Program-made: the position numbers and the translations under genes
In this document: one piece after another, positions 17,121 through 25,917 of the stretch
Position numbering within the stretch: position 1 is the first letter of the stretch
Layout of the letters: every line of letters starts with the position of its first letter
DNA from: JBKHXF01 sp046566145
GTDB lineage: Bacteria; Actinomycetota; Nitriliruptoria; Nitriliruptorales; Nitriliruptoraceae
NCBI GenBank assembly: GCA_046566145.1
Contig: JBKHXF010000013.1
Coordinates: 1-60,922 of the forward strand
Reading direction: 5' to 3'
Length of the DNA stretch: 60,922 nucleotides
Notes under the pieces: model-generated
Database searches by the model: none
Told to the model about the DNA's origin: nothing
The model's input: only the letters and a program-made list of their open reading frames with translations

Positions 17121-20100
17121 GCGAGCGTCCCGGCCGTCCCGGTCGGTCGTCGCCCGTCAGCGCGGGTCCCAGGGGGGGCCGACCGCGCGCGGCGTCGCGA
17201 GGTCGAGCACGGCGAGCTCGATCACCAGCTCGGGCGGCAGGTCGGAGCCCTTGAGGTCCACGTCGGCCCGCGCGATGCGGTCGTGGCACCAGGCGAGCTC
17301 GCCCGGTCCGAAGTTGCGCTGCGACAACGGGACGAGCCGCTTGAGCTGCGCCGGCGAGCAGCCCACGTCCTTCGCGGGGAGCCCGGCGCGGGCGCCCAGC
17401 AGCTGCCGGAACCGGTAGGTGAGCGCGCCCAGCAGTGCGAGCGGGGCGTCGCCGGCCTCGAGCAGGCCCCGCAGGACCACGAGCGCCTCGGCGGCGTCGC
17501 GGTCGGCCACCGCGTCGGCGAGGGCGAACGCGGAGCGACGGCCGTGCCCCTCGATGGTGGCCTCGACGACCTCGGCGGTGACGACGTCCGCCGGCCCGGT
17601 CGCCGCCACGACCTGGGCGACCTTGGTCGCGATGACCGACGGGTCGAGGCCGGCGTGCTGGCGCACCGCGGCCACGGCGCCGGCGTCCGCCTTGCGGCCC
17701 GCCCGGCGGAACTCCTCGCCGACGAGCCGGTCCCACCCGCGGTCGTCGAAGTCGCGGGGCAGCCGCACCTCGTGCAGCTCGCCAAGCTCCTTCGCGAGCT
17801 TCGCGATCTTCTGGACCTTGCCGGTGCCCTTCGTGACGAGCACGAGGATCGACTCGGGCGAGGGCGACTCGAGGTACGCCTCGAGCTCGGCCTTGAGGTC
17901 GTTCCTGACCTCCTCGACCCCACGCAGCACGACGCAGGTGGTCCCGCCGAACAACGACTGCGTCATCATCTCCGGCAGGTGCTCGGTCTCGGCCACGTCG
18001 TGGACCGACACGTCGACCTCGGGGTCGGCGGCGCGGAGGTCGGCGACGAGCCGCTCCGTCTCGCGGTGCAGGAGCAGGTCGTCGTCGCCGACGAGCAGGT
18101 GGACGGGTGCGGGCATGGCGCCAGCCTACCGACGGGACCGACACCTCCCGGGGCGGGGCCGGCGGGGCGCCGGCGGGCCCGGGACGGCCCGCACCGGGCA
18201 CTGGACCCGCCGGCGCCGGCGGTGGCACCTCGACCGTCACGGTGCCCTCGACGTCGGTGCGTCGCACGGCCGCGCCGGCGGCGTCGAGCAGGTCCACGAC
18301 GTCCGGCGCGGGGTGGCCGTACCGGTTCTCCCGCCCGGCGGAGACGAGCGCGACGGACGCCCCGATCGCCTCGAGGAACGCCGGGTCGGAGGTGCGCGAC
18401 CCGTGGTGGGGGACCTTCAGGACCTCCGCCGCCAGCCGGTCGCGGCCGACCGTCGCGAGCAGGTCCGCCTGCGCCTCCCGCTCGACGTCGCCCGTGAGCA
18501 GCACCCGCCGTCCGTGCCACGACACCCGCAGCACCACGGAGGTGTCGTTCGACTCCGCCTCTCCCCAACGGTAGGGACGCCCCGGCGGCGGCCCGAGCAC
18601 CTCGACGACGAGGTCACCGAGCCGGGCCACCTCACCGCGGACGGGGGCGCGCAGCGCCCCGCCGGCCTCGACGACCGCCCGCGCCGCCTCCTCGAGGCCG
18701 CGGTGGCCGCCGGGCAGGGGGCGGCCCCACAGCGCGGTGACGTCCGCCACCGCGACGACGTCGGGCAGCCCACCGACGTGGTCGGCGTCCGGGTGGCTCG
18801 CGACGAGCAGGTCGAGCCTCCTCCGCCCGGTCGCCCGCAGCCACCGGGCGGCCGCGTCGTCGACGCCGGCGTCCACCAGCAGGCGGACGCCGGGGGCCTC
18901 CACGAGCACCGCGTCCCCCTGCCCGACGTCGATCGCGGTCACCGTGAGGGTGCGGACGGGCCCGGCCCCCAGGCGCGGGAGCGCCGTCACGACCAGGGCG
19001 ACCACCGCCGCGCCGGCGGCGACCTTCACCGCGGTCGTGCGGCCACCGGGACCCCGACCGGGGCGCCCGCTGCGACCGCGTCCCGATCGGACGGCGAGCG
19101 CACCCACCAGCGCCACCGCGCCCACGACCGACGCCGGCCGGGCGAGCGCGACCACGGGCCCGACCCCGGCGAACCCGCGAGCGGCCGCGGCGACCACGGC
19201 CAGACCGGGCCAGGCCGCCGCCAGCACGAGCCCGCCCGCCGCCGGCCACGCGAGCGACACGACGGCCCCCACCCCGGCGACGAGCGAGGCGAACGCCGCG
19301 GACGGGACCGCCACGAGGTTGGCCGGGACGCTCGACACGCCGACCTCCTGCCCCGCGCCGAGCAGCACCGGGAGGACCGCCACCTGGGCGCCGAGCGTGA
19401 CCGCGAGCGCGAGCCGCAGCGGGCCGGGGACGCGCCAGCCGCCGAGGCGCTCGGCGACCGCCGGCGCGACCACCAGCACCCCGAGGGTGGCCGCCGCCGA
19501 GAGCAGCAGCCCGAGCCGACGACCGAGCGCGGGGTCGACGCAGGCGAGGACCAGCACCGCCCCGGCCAGGGCGTGCCGGCCGTCGGCCCGACCCCCGCGG
19601 ACCTTGGCCGCGAGGGCGAGCCCGGCCATCGTGGCGGCACGGAGCACCGAGGGCTCCGCCCGGGTCAGCACGACGAACCCGAGCACGAGCCCGACGAGCA
19701 GGCGCCGACGCCCGCGCGGTCCGAGCCGCAGCGCGCCGGCGAGGGCGACCCCTCCCGCGACGACGATGGCCACGTTCGAGCCGCTGACGGCGGTCAGGTG
19801 ACCGAGGCCGGTGTCGCGCATCGCGTCGCCGAGCTCGTCGGGCAGGCGTGACTCGTCACCGGTCACGAGGCCCGTCGCGAGGGCCGCCAGGTCGGCGGGC
19901 AGGTGCCGGCTGGCCGCGTCCGCGACGCGGACCCGGACCCAGGTCGACCACGCCCACCACCCGGCGGGTGGACCGGCGACGCCACCGCGCGTCGCGACGA
20001 GGTGGACCGCGACGTGGCGGGATGCGTCGCCGGGTCGGTCCGCCGGTCGTGCCCGGACCTCCCCGACCCAGCGGGCGCCGAGCGCCGGCGGCGGCCCGGT

Positions 20101-20583
20101 CCGGGCACCGCCGCCGGTCAGCGTGGCGCGCTGCCGGACCCGGGCCCCGTCGACGGCGACGACCCGGACCGTCGTGCGCCACCGGTCCGTCGGCGCGCCC
20201 GTCGGGTCGGTCAGCGCGACGGGGTCGGCGACCGCCACCGCCTCGACCACGGCGTCACCGGCGCCACGTTCCAGCTCGACCAGCGGGCCGGTGGTGCGCA
20301 CCCAGCCGCGCACGCCCGCGAGTGTGGCCACGACGACGAGCACGACGACCGCGCCGGCGGCGCCCCGGGGGGCCGATCGCGACCCGGCGGTGGTCCGGCG
20401 GCCGCGCCACGCCGAGATCCCGAGCCACGCGCATCCGCCGAGCACGACCGCGGCGGCGTGGGGCGGCGCCACCACCCGTCCGGTGCCGAGCGCACCACCG
20501 AGCAGCGCCGCCGCGGCCCACCAGCCGAGCGGTCCCGTGCGCACCGCCGGCGCACCGTGCCCCGCCCCGCGCCCCCCTCGCAC
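17071..20583 (-). CDS. comEC: ComEC/Rec2 DNA-uptake channel; frame lacks its expected stop and runs through holA
   Basis: Starts at the GTG at 20583, 1 base after the comEA stop. Multiple membrane segments include the competence-domain motif TGLGHLTAVSGSNVAIV. The C-terminal metallo-beta-lactamase-like domain shows VGQGDAVLVEAPGVRLLVDAG, SHPDADHVGG, LTGDVEREAQ and VPHHGS. Together these form the channel and nuclease-like part that moves single-stranded DNA inward. Recognisable ComEC sequence ends near 18190. A TAG at 18128-18126 sits one frame away, but the in-frame reading continues, Arg-rich and shadow-like, across all of holA to a stop at 17071. Either a one-base indel removed the true end (expected about 18126) or a long overlapping tail is translated; the former is likelier. 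Confidence 0.8.
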   Translation of the reverse strand: MRGGRGAGHGAPAVRTGPLGWWAAAALLGGALGTGRVVAPPHAAAVVLGGCAWLGISAWRGRRTTAGSRSAPRGAAGAVVVLVVVATLAGVRGWVRTTGPLVELERGAGDAVVEAVAVADPVALTDPTGAPTDRWRTTVRVVAVDGARVRQRATLTGGGARTGPPPALGARWVGEVRARPADRPGDASRHVAVHLVATRGGVAGPPAGWWAWSTWVRVRVADAASRHLPADLAALATGLVTGDESRLPDELGDAMRDTGLGHLTAVSGSNVAIVVAGGVALAGALRLGPRGRRRLLVGLVLGFVVLTRAEPSVLRAATMAGLALAAKVRGGRADGRHALAGAVLVLACVDPALGRRLGLLLSAAATLGVLVVAPAVAERLGGWRVPGPLRLALAVTLGAQVAVLPVLLGAGQEVGVSSVPANLVAVPSAAFASLVAGVGAVVSLAWPAAGGLVLAAAWPGLAVVAAAARGFAGVGPVVALARPASVVGAVALVGALAVRSGRGRSGRPGRGPGGRTTAVKVAAGAAVVALVVTALPRLGAGPVRTLTVTAIDVGQGDAVLVEAPGVRLLVDAGVDDAAARWLRATGRRRLDLLVASHPDADHVGGLPDVVAVADVTALWGRPLPGGHRGLEEAARAVVEAGGALRAPVRGEVARLGDLVVEVLGPPPGRPYRWGEAESNDTSVVLRVSWHGRRVLLTGDVEREAQADLLATVGRDRLAAEVLKVPHHGSRTSDPAFLEAIGASVALVSAGRENRYGHPAPDVVDLLDAAGAAVRRTDVEGTVTVEVPPPAPAGPVPGAGRPGPAGAPPAPPREVSVPSVGWRHARTRPPARRRRRPAPAPRDGAARRRPPRRRPRGRRVGPRRGRDRAPAGDDDAVVVRRDHLRRAAWGRGGQERPQGRARGVPRVALARVDPRARHEGHRQGPEDREAREGAWRAARGAAAPRLRRPRVGPARRRGVPPGGPQGGRRRRGRGAPARRPRPVGHRDQGRPGRGGDRAGGRRHRRGRRGHHRGARPSLRVRPRRRGGRPRRRRGARGPAGPARGRRRPARTAGRAHLPVPAAAGRPRRAPREGRGLLAGAAQAARPVVAAQLRTGRARLVPRPHRAGRRGPQGLRPAARAGDRARRARPRDAARGRPPLGPALTGDDRPGRPGRSLTPAGRGRSRRSHPSR
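17157..18116 (-). CDS. holA: DNA polymerase III delta subunit (clamp-loader HolA)
   Basis: 319 residues from the ATG at 18116. The opening MPAPVHLLVGDDDLLLHRETERLV fits the delta-subunit N-terminal AAA-like fold, followed by SVHDVAETEHLPEMMTQSLFGGTTCVVLRGVE and the helical C-terminal collar domain (LLGALTYRFRQLLGARAG). It opens the sliding clamp for loading onto DNA. A TAGGCT -10 box sits exactly 6 bases before the ATG with no Shine-Dalgarno, so the gene is probably transcribed leaderless from within the end of comEC. Neighbour to comEC/comEA as in most actinobacteria. Confidence 0.93.
   Translation of the reverse strand: MPAPVHLLVGDDDLLLHRETERLVADLRAADPEVDVSVHDVAETEHLPEMMTQSLFGGTTCVVLRGVEEVRNDLKAELEAYLESPSPESILVLVTKGTGKVQKIAKLAKELGELHEVRLPRDFDDRGWDRLVGEEFRRAGRKADAGAVAAVRQHAGLDPSVIATKVAQVVAATGPADVVTAEVVEATIEGHGRRSAFALADAVADRDAAEALVVLRGLLEAGDAPLALLGALTYRFRQLLGARAGLPAKDVGCSPAQLKRLVPLSQRNFGPGELAWCHDRIARADVDLKGSDLPPELVIELAVLDLATPRAVGPPWDPR
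18123..18128 (-). promoter_or_regulatory. Leaderless -10 box TAGGCT for holA
   Basis: TAGGCT, then 6 bases (GGCGCC), then the holA ATG. This is the spacing expected when transcription starts at the A of the start codon. The same layout recurs before nadD and proA. Confidence 0.55.
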
Positions 20584-20584
20584 C

Positions 20585-21352
20585 TCAGCGCACGGTGACG
20601 AGGTCGGCGAAACCGGCCAGCGTGCGCTCACCGATGCCCGACACGCGCCGCAGGTCGCCGACGGCCGTGAACGGTCCGTCGCTGGTCCGGGAGTCGACGA
20701 TCCGCTGGGCGAGGACCGGACCGATCCCGGGGAGCTGCTCGAGCTCGGCGGCGGTGGCGCGGTTGACGTCGAGGAGCCCGTCGGGACCCCGGGCCCCGCC
20801 CCCGTCCACCCCGGGGCCGGCCGCAGCGTCCCCCGCCCCTGCGCCGGCACCCGCGGGGTCGCCGGCGGGCGCCTGTCCGACCAGCGGCACCACCACCTGC
20901 TCGCCGTCCACGAGCGCCCGGGCAAGGTTCACGGCCGACAGGTCCGCGCCGGCGACGGCGCCGCCGGCCGCCTCGACGGCGTCCCCGACGCGGGAGCCCG
21001 CGGGCAGCGTCACGAGCCCCGCCCGGACGACGGCGCCAGCGACGTGGACCGTCACGTCGGCCGCGACGACCGTCCCGCCCTCGCCGCCACCGGGTGCGGC
21101 CCCGTCGCCGCGCTGCCCCTCCAGCCCGGCGCCGGTCGCGTCCGCGGCCGAGGAGAACCACCCGGCCGGGTCCCCGGCGCCCTCCGCGACGGTGGGCACC
21201 GGTCGGGCGAGCCAGACCAGCACGGCGGTGCCCAGCGCGGCGCACAGCAGGCAGCCGACGAGGCCGGCGACCTCGGTGGGGGTCGCCGCGAGCACGTCGG
21301 CGACGGCGCGGAGCCGGGAGCGGGTGGTGGACACGGGCGCAGCGTCCGCCAC
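20585..21352 (-). CDS. comEA: ComEA DNA-binding competence protein
   Basis: 255 residues. There is a cytoplasmic N-terminus, one membrane helix (VAGLVGCLLCAALGTAVLVWLA), an SLBB-type domain (TVHVAGAVVRAGLVTLPAGSRVGDAVEAAGG) and a C-terminal double helix-hairpin-helix (LDVNRATAAELEQLPGIGPVLAQRIVDSR and VSGIGERTL) that binds double-stranded DNA non-specifically. A Gly/Ala/Pro linker separates the SLBB and HhH parts. Domain order and length are standard for actinobacterial ComEA. It hands DNA to ComEC, whose gene begins 1 base after this stop. Confidence 0.95.
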   Translation of the reverse strand: MADAAPVSTTRSRLRAVADVLAATPTEVAGLVGCLLCAALGTAVLVWLARPVPTVAEGAGDPAGWFSSAADATGAGLEGQRGDGAAPGGGEGGTVVAADVTVHVAGAVVRAGLVTLPAGSRVGDAVEAAGGAVAGADLSAVNLARALVDGEQVVVPLVGQAPAGDPAGAGAGAGDAAAGPGVDGGGARGPDGLLDVNRATAAELEQLPGIGPVLAQRIVDSRTSDGPFTAVGDLRRVSGIGERTLAGFADLVTVR

Positions 21353-21398
21353 GCCGACGCCGGTGGCGCGAGCCGACCGCCGGCGCCTGTGGACGAGG

Positions 21399-22250
21399 TC
21401 AGGTGAGCGAGGCGGGGCAGGCGGCGACCGCCACGGCCCCCGGCCCCACGTGGGTCCCGACCACCGGACCCATCACGACGTCGAGGCGCTCCGCGACCTC
21501 GAGGCGCTCCTCGAGGCGGCCGCGCAGCTCGGCGGCACGGTCCGGGGCCAGCGCGTGCGCGACGACGACGTGCGCCGGCTCCGGCCCGACCGAGGCGGCC
21601 ACGAGCTCGACCATCCGGTCCAACGCCCGACCCCACGTCCGCGTCCGCTCGAGGAGCTCCACCGCCCCGTCGACCACGCCCAGGACGGGCTTCACCCGCA
21701 GCACGTTGCCGACGGTCGCCTGGGCCGGTGAGAGCCGGCCGCCCTTGCGCAGGTGGTCGAGGGTGTCGACGACGAGGAAGGAGCAGGTCGCCTCCTGCAC
21801 GGCGGCGGCCGCCGCGACCACGTCGGGCACGTCGCCGCCGTCGAGCGCGACCCGGTGTGCGGCGAGCACCTGCAGCGCCAGGCCCCCCGAGACCTGGCGG
21901 GAGTCGACCACCTCGACCGGGACGGGGGCGTCGCTGCCGATGGCCCGGGCGAGGTCGCAGGTCCCCGAGAGGGCGCCGGAGACGTGCAGGCTCACGATCG
22001 CGGTGGCCTCGTCGTCGACCGCGTCGCCGTACGCCTCCTCGAACCAGGCGGGCGCCGGCTGGGAGGTCGTGGGCAGCTCGTCGGCGGACGCGAGCCGGCC
22101 GTAGAAGTCCCGGTCCGTGATCGTGATGCGCGAGATGAAGGTCTCGTCGCCGAAGGTCACCGAGAGCGGCACGATGCGGAGCCCGAGCACCTCGGCGAGG
22201 TCGGCCGGGAGGTCCGCGGTCGAGTCGGTCACGACGGCCACGCGGGACAC
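21399..22250 (-). CDS. DegV family fatty-acid-binding protein
   Basis: 283 residues, normal for DegV. It starts at one of three clustered GTGs; 22250 is preferred because GGAG lies about 10 bases upstream, with 22259 too close to it. It shows the DegV signature VAVVTDSTADLPADLAEVLGLRIVPL, the substrate loop TTSQPAPAWFEEAY, HVSGALSGTCDLA and TLDHLRKGGRLSPAQATVGN. Family members bind a fatty acid and supply it to acyl kinases; specificity here cannot be read. Conserved neighbour of comEA in actinobacteria. Confidence 0.93.
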   Translation of the reverse strand: MSRVAVVTDSTADLPADLAEVLGLRIVPLSVTFGDETFISRITITDRDFYGRLASADELPTTSQPAPAWFEEAYGDAVDDEATAIVSLHVSGALSGTCDLARAIGSDAPVPVEVVDSRQVSGGLALQVLAAHRVALDGGDVPDVVAAAAAVQEATCSFLVVDTLDHLRKGGRLSPAQATVGNVLRVKPVLGVVDGAVELLERTRTWGRALDRMVELVAASVGPEPAHVVVAHALAPDRAAELRGRLEERLEVAERLDVVMGPVVGTHVGPGAVAVAACPASLT

Positions 22251-22309
22251 GCGGGACACGCTCCTGGTCCGGGTCGGGGCAGCACGGGGCCGTGCACCGG
22301 TCGGGCCGG

Positions 22310-22315
22310 AGCCTA
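22310..22315 (-). promoter_or_regulatory. -10 box TAGGCT upstream of the DegV-family gene
   Basis: TAGGCT on the minus strand, about 60 bases before the chosen GTG. It marks the likely promoter of the degV-comEA-comEC run. Confidence 0.4.
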
Positions 22316-22356
22316 GTGGGCCCCGCCACCGCCGGCGCCGGGCGCTTCGGCCCGTG

Positions 22357-23223
22357 TCAGCGTGGGTCGGCGGGCCCGCCGGCGTGCTCGAGGACGGCGG
22401 TCGCGACGGCCGCCGGCGCCTCGAGGTGGAGGAAGTGCCCGGTGCCGGCGACCTCGACGACGGTCGTGCACGGCAGCGTTCGGGCGGCGTCCGCGACGCG
22501 CGGCCCGATGCAGCCGTCACGCGTGCCGTGCAGGTGCAGGGTCGGGACGGTCGGTGGCATGCGACGCGGGAACCGCCCGCGGAGCAGGTCACGCCGCAGG
22601 GCGCGGTAGTACGAGGTCGCGGCCCGCGCGGCGCCGGGCGCCGCGAGCGTCCGGACGATCGCTCGCAGGTCGTCCTCGTCGGGCTGGAGGTCGGGCGACC
22701 ACGCGCGCCAGAGGCCGCCCACGACCCCGTCGACGTCGCCGGCGAGGCGCCGCCAGCCGTCCGGCAGCCCGAACCCGACGGCGTAGCGCGAGCGCCACAG
22801 CTGCGGCGGGTCGGTCAGGAAACCCCGTAGGAGCGCGGCCTCGGGTGGTACCGCGAGCGTGACCAGCCGAGCCACCCCGCCGCCGGCCGCGACCCTCCCC
22901 GCGACGAGCGATCCCCAGTCGTGCCCCACCACCAGGGTCCGCGCGTCCTCGGGCCCTCGGGTGTGTCGATCGATCAGCCCGCGCACGGTCGTGGCGACCG
23001 CGTCGAGGTCGGGGTCGCGCCGGCCGAGCGGGGACGGCGGGTACCCCGGCAGCCACGGCGCGACCACGCGCCAGCCGGCGTCGGACAGCGCCGGCCCGAG
23101 GTGGCGCCACGTGTGCGGGTGGTCGGGGAAGCCGTGCAGCAGCACGGCCAGCGGCCCGTCGCCCTCCCCGTCGCCCCAGGTGAGGGTCGCGAGGTCGTCG
23201 GGCGCGACCGCCGGACCGGGCAC
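22357..23223 (-). CDS. Alpha/beta hydrolase, epoxide-hydrolase-like
   Basis: 288 residues from the GTG at 23223, just 1 base after the leuS stop. It has the oxyanion HGFPDHP motif, a nucleophile elbow GHDWGS with Asp as nucleophile (as in epoxide hydrolases and haloalkane dehalogenases rather than Ser esterases), acid residue in HGTRDGCIGP and a catalytic His in GTGHFLHLEAP. The cap region is Trp/Arg rich. It is probably a cytosolic hydrolase of a small hydrophobic epoxide or ester; the substrate is unknown. Read with leuS as a likely two-gene operon. Confidence 0.88.
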   Translation of the reverse strand: MPGPAVAPDDLATLTWGDGEGDGPLAVLLHGFPDHPHTWRHLGPALSDAGWRVVAPWLPGYPPSPLGRRDPDLDAVATTVRGLIDRHTRGPEDARTLVVGHDWGSLVAGRVAAGGGVARLVTLAVPPEAALLRGFLTDPPQLWRSRYAVGFGLPDGWRRLAGDVDGVVGGLWRAWSPDLQPDEDDLRAIVRTLAAPGAARAATSYYRALRRDLLRGRFPRRMPPTVPTLHLHGTRDGCIGPRVADAARTLPCTTVVEVAGTGHFLHLEAPAAVATAVLEHAGGPADPR

Positions 23224-23224
23224 G

Positions 23225-25738
23225 TCAGCCCCGGACGACGAAGTTCACGAGCTTGTCCGGCACGACGATCGTCTTCACGACCGTCTGCCCGTCGAGGTGG
23301 GCGGCGACGTTCTCGTCGGCGCGCGCGGCCGCCTCGGCGGTCGCCTGGTCGGCGCCGGCGGGGACGGTCACGCGGCCGCGGACCCTGCCGTTGACCTGCA
23401 CGACGAGGTCGACCTCGTCCTCGACCAACAGCGCCGCGTCGGCGACGGGCCAGCGCTGCGCGTGGACCGAGCCCTCGCCGCCGAGACGGCCCCACAGCTC
23501 CTCGGTGATGAAGGGGCAGATCGGGGCGAGCAGCAGCTGCAGGCTCACCAGCGCCTCGTGCACCGCAGGTCCGGCGACGCCGGCCCGGCGCGCGGCCATC
23601 ACCTCGTTCGTGAGCGTCATGAGCTTCGCGATGGCGACGTTGTACTTGCGGGCGTCGTAGTCGGCGCTCGCCTCGGCGATGGCGTGGTGCGTCGCCTTGC
23701 GAAGCGCCGCGACGGCGTCGTCCGCGCCGGCGGCCGGCGCGTCGGCCCCACCGTCGGCGAGGTGCTCCATCGACAGCCGCCACACGCGCGACAGCCACTT
23801 GTGCATGCCCTCGGGGCTGACGTCGGCCCAGTCGATGTCGTCCTCGGGCGGCGAGGCGAACAGCATCGTCCCACGCAGGGTGTCCGCGCCGTGGGTCTCG
23901 TACACCTCGCCCGGGCGCACCAGGTTGCCCAGCGTCTTCGACATCGCGCGGCCGTCGAGGATGACCTGCCCCTGGTTGAGCAGCGCCTGGAACGGCTCGT
24001 CGGCCGACAGGTGCCCGCGGTCGCGCAGGGCCCGGGTCACGAACCGGGCGTACAGCAGGTGCAGGATCGCGTGCTCGACCCCGCCGGTGTACTGGTCGAC
24101 GGGCAGGAACCGGTCGGCGAGCTCCTTGGGCCAGCCCTGCGCCTCGTCCTCCGGGGCGAGGAAGCGCAGGAAGTACCAGGACGAGTCGACGAAGGTGTCG
24201 AGCGTGTCGGTGTCGCGCACGGCGTCGCGGCCGCACGACGGGCACGTGGTGTGCTTCCACGTCGGGTGCGCGGCCAGCGGCGACCCGTCGACGGTCCAGT
24301 CGAGGTCGTCGGGCAGCTCCACCGGCAGCTGCTCGGTCGGGACCGGCACGGGACCGCAGGCGTCGCAGTGCACGACCGGGACCGGGGCGCCCCACGAGCG
24401 CTGGCGGGACACGAGCCAGTCCCGCAGGCGGTAGTTGACCTTGCCGGTGCCCCACCCCTTCGCCTCGACGTCGGCGATGATGCGGGCCTTGGCCTGCTGC
24501 CACGGCAGCCCGTCGTACTCGCCGGACGCGACCATCAGGCCGGGTCCGGTCCAGGCCTCGGTCATGGTGTCGGCGTCGAGCGGCTCGAGCAGGTTCCCGT
24601 CGTCGTCGGTCGGGTGGATGATCACCCGGATCGGCAGGCCCTCCTGCCGGGCGAACTCGAAGTCGCGCTGGTCGCCGACGGGGACCGCCATGATCGCGCC
24701 GGTGCCGTAGTCCATCAGCACGTAGTCGGCCGCGTACGCGGGGATCGCCTCGCCGGTGAACGGGTTGGTCACGTCGAAGGAGAGCCGGTACCCGGTCTTG
24801 CCCTCGTGGCCCTGCTGCCGCTCGAGCTCGGAGCGGGTGGCGACCTCCTCGAGGAACGCGTCGTACTCGGCGTCGCCCGCCATCCGCGCCCGGACCAGCG
24901 GGTGCTCGGGCGCGAACACGAAGTAGGTCGCCCCGAAGATCGTGTCGGGCCGGGTCGTGTAGACGACGATCTCCTCGGCCGCGTCGTCCGCGGTCGTGAA
25001 GGTGATCTCGGCGCCCTCGGAGCGGCCGATCCAGTTGCGCTGCATCGCCTTGACCCGCTCGGGCCAGTCGATGGTGTCGAGGCCGGCGAGCAGCTCGTCG
25101 GCGTAGTCGGTGATGCGCCAGTACCACTGCTCCAGCGGGCGGCGGACCACGACGTCCTCGCTGCGCTCGCAGCGGCCGTCGATGACCTGCTCGTTGGCCA
25201 GCACCGTCTGGCAGCCGGGGCACCAGTTGACGACGCCGTCCTTGCGGTACGCGAGGCCCGCGTCGAGCAGCTCGGTGAAGATCCACTGCGTCCACCGGTA
25301 GTAGACGGGGTCGCAGGTGTGCAGCCGGGTGGACCAGTCGAACGAGTACCCGAGCCGGATCACGGAGCGGCGCTGCTCCTCGATGTTCTCGTAGGTCCAC
25401 GCCTTGGGGTCGGCGCCCCGCTTCTTCGCGGCGTTCTCGGCCGGCAGCCCGAACGCGTCCCACCCGAACGGGTTGAGCACCACGTCGCCCTGCATGCGGC
25501 GGTGACGGACCAGCGCGTCGTGGATGGTGAAGATCTCCGCGTGCCCCATGTGCAGGTCACCCGAGGGGTACGGGAACATCGTGAGCGCGTAGTACGGGTC
25601 GCCGTCGGTGCGGGTCAGGTCGACCTCGTAGTCGCCCTGCTCGGCCCAGCGGGTGGCCATCTCGGCCTCGAACGACAGGGGGTCGTAGCGCTCGGCCTGC
25701 TCGGCGCGCGGCGCGGTCTGCTCGGTCTGCTCGCTCAT
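23225..25738 (-). CDS. leuS: Leucyl-tRNA synthetase
   Basis: 837 residues from the ATG at 25738 (MSEQTEQTAPRAEQAERYDPLSFEAEMATRWAE…). Class I motifs are present: FPYPSGDLHMGHAEIFTIHD (HIGH-type HMGH) near residue 55 and the KMSKS-type loop as GRAMSKTLGN near residue 600. The CP1 editing domain is intact (VVYTTRPDTIFGATYFV … GTGAIMAVPVGDQRDFEFA), with a zinc-like CDACGPVPVP insertion and C-terminal anticodon domain. It charges tRNA-Leu. Length is normal for the bacterial form. Divergent from the copper-resistance fusion gene. Confidence 0.97.
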   Translation of the reverse strand: MSEQTEQTAPRAEQAERYDPLSFEAEMATRWAEQGDYEVDLTRTDGDPYYALTMFPYPSGDLHMGHAEIFTIHDALVRHRRMQGDVVLNPFGWDAFGLPAENAAKKRGADPKAWTYENIEEQRRSVIRLGYSFDWSTRLHTCDPVYYRWTQWIFTELLDAGLAYRKDGVVNWCPGCQTVLANEQVIDGRCERSEDVVVRRPLEQWYWRITDYADELLAGLDTIDWPERVKAMQRNWIGRSEGAEITFTTADDAAEEIVVYTTRPDTIFGATYFVFAPEHPLVRARMAGDAEYDAFLEEVATRSELERQQGHEGKTGYRLSFDVTNPFTGEAIPAYAADYVLMDYGTGAIMAVPVGDQRDFEFARQEGLPIRVIIHPTDDDGNLLEPLDADTMTEAWTGPGLMVASGEYDGLPWQQAKARIIADVEAKGWGTGKVNYRLRDWLVSRQRSWGAPVPVVHCDACGPVPVPTEQLPVELPDDLDWTVDGSPLAAHPTWKHTTCPSCGRDAVRDTDTLDTFVDSSWYFLRFLAPEDEAQGWPKELADRFLPVDQYTGGVEHAILHLLYARFVTRALRDRGHLSADEPFQALLNQGQVILDGRAMSKTLGNLVRPGEVYETHGADTLRGTMLFASPPEDDIDWADVSPEGMHKWLSRVWRLSMEHLADGGADAPAAGADDAVAALRKATHHAIAEASADYDARKYNVAIAKLMTLTNEVMAARRAGVAGPAVHEALVSLQLLLAPICPFITEELWGRLGGEGSVHAQRWPVADAALLVEDEVDLVVQVNGRVRGRVTVPAGADQATAEAAARADENVAAHLDGQTVVKTIVVPDKLVNFVVRG

Positions 25739-25774
25739 GGGACCCGTCGACGTCGGCTGCTGCGGGAGCGGCCG

Positions 25775-25819
25775 AGCGTAGCCCCGCAGACGGCCGCCCC
25801 GGCCCGCTGCGGCTACCTT
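25775..25819. promoter_or_regulatory. Divergent -10 boxes for leuS and the CopC-CopD gene
   Basis: Minus-strand TACGCT at 25780-25775 lies 36 bases before the leuS ATG. Plus-strand TACCTT at 25814-25819 lies about 100 bases before the copper gene. The two are embedded in an imperfect inverted repeat (gtagccccgcag … ctgcggctac), so both promoters could be read by one regulator; this is inference. Confidence 0.35.
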
Positions 25820-25917
25820 CGCGGCCGAGACGAGCCACCTCGTGCCGCTCGCCACGCAGGCGCCCCGCGCTGGCTCGCCCGGCACGACGTCGGGACCCCC
25901 GCACGACTGGCCCACCG

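Noticed and set aside
17121..17156. Terminator between the convergent lipoprotein and holA genes
   Set aside because: No convincing hairpin in the 36-base gap.
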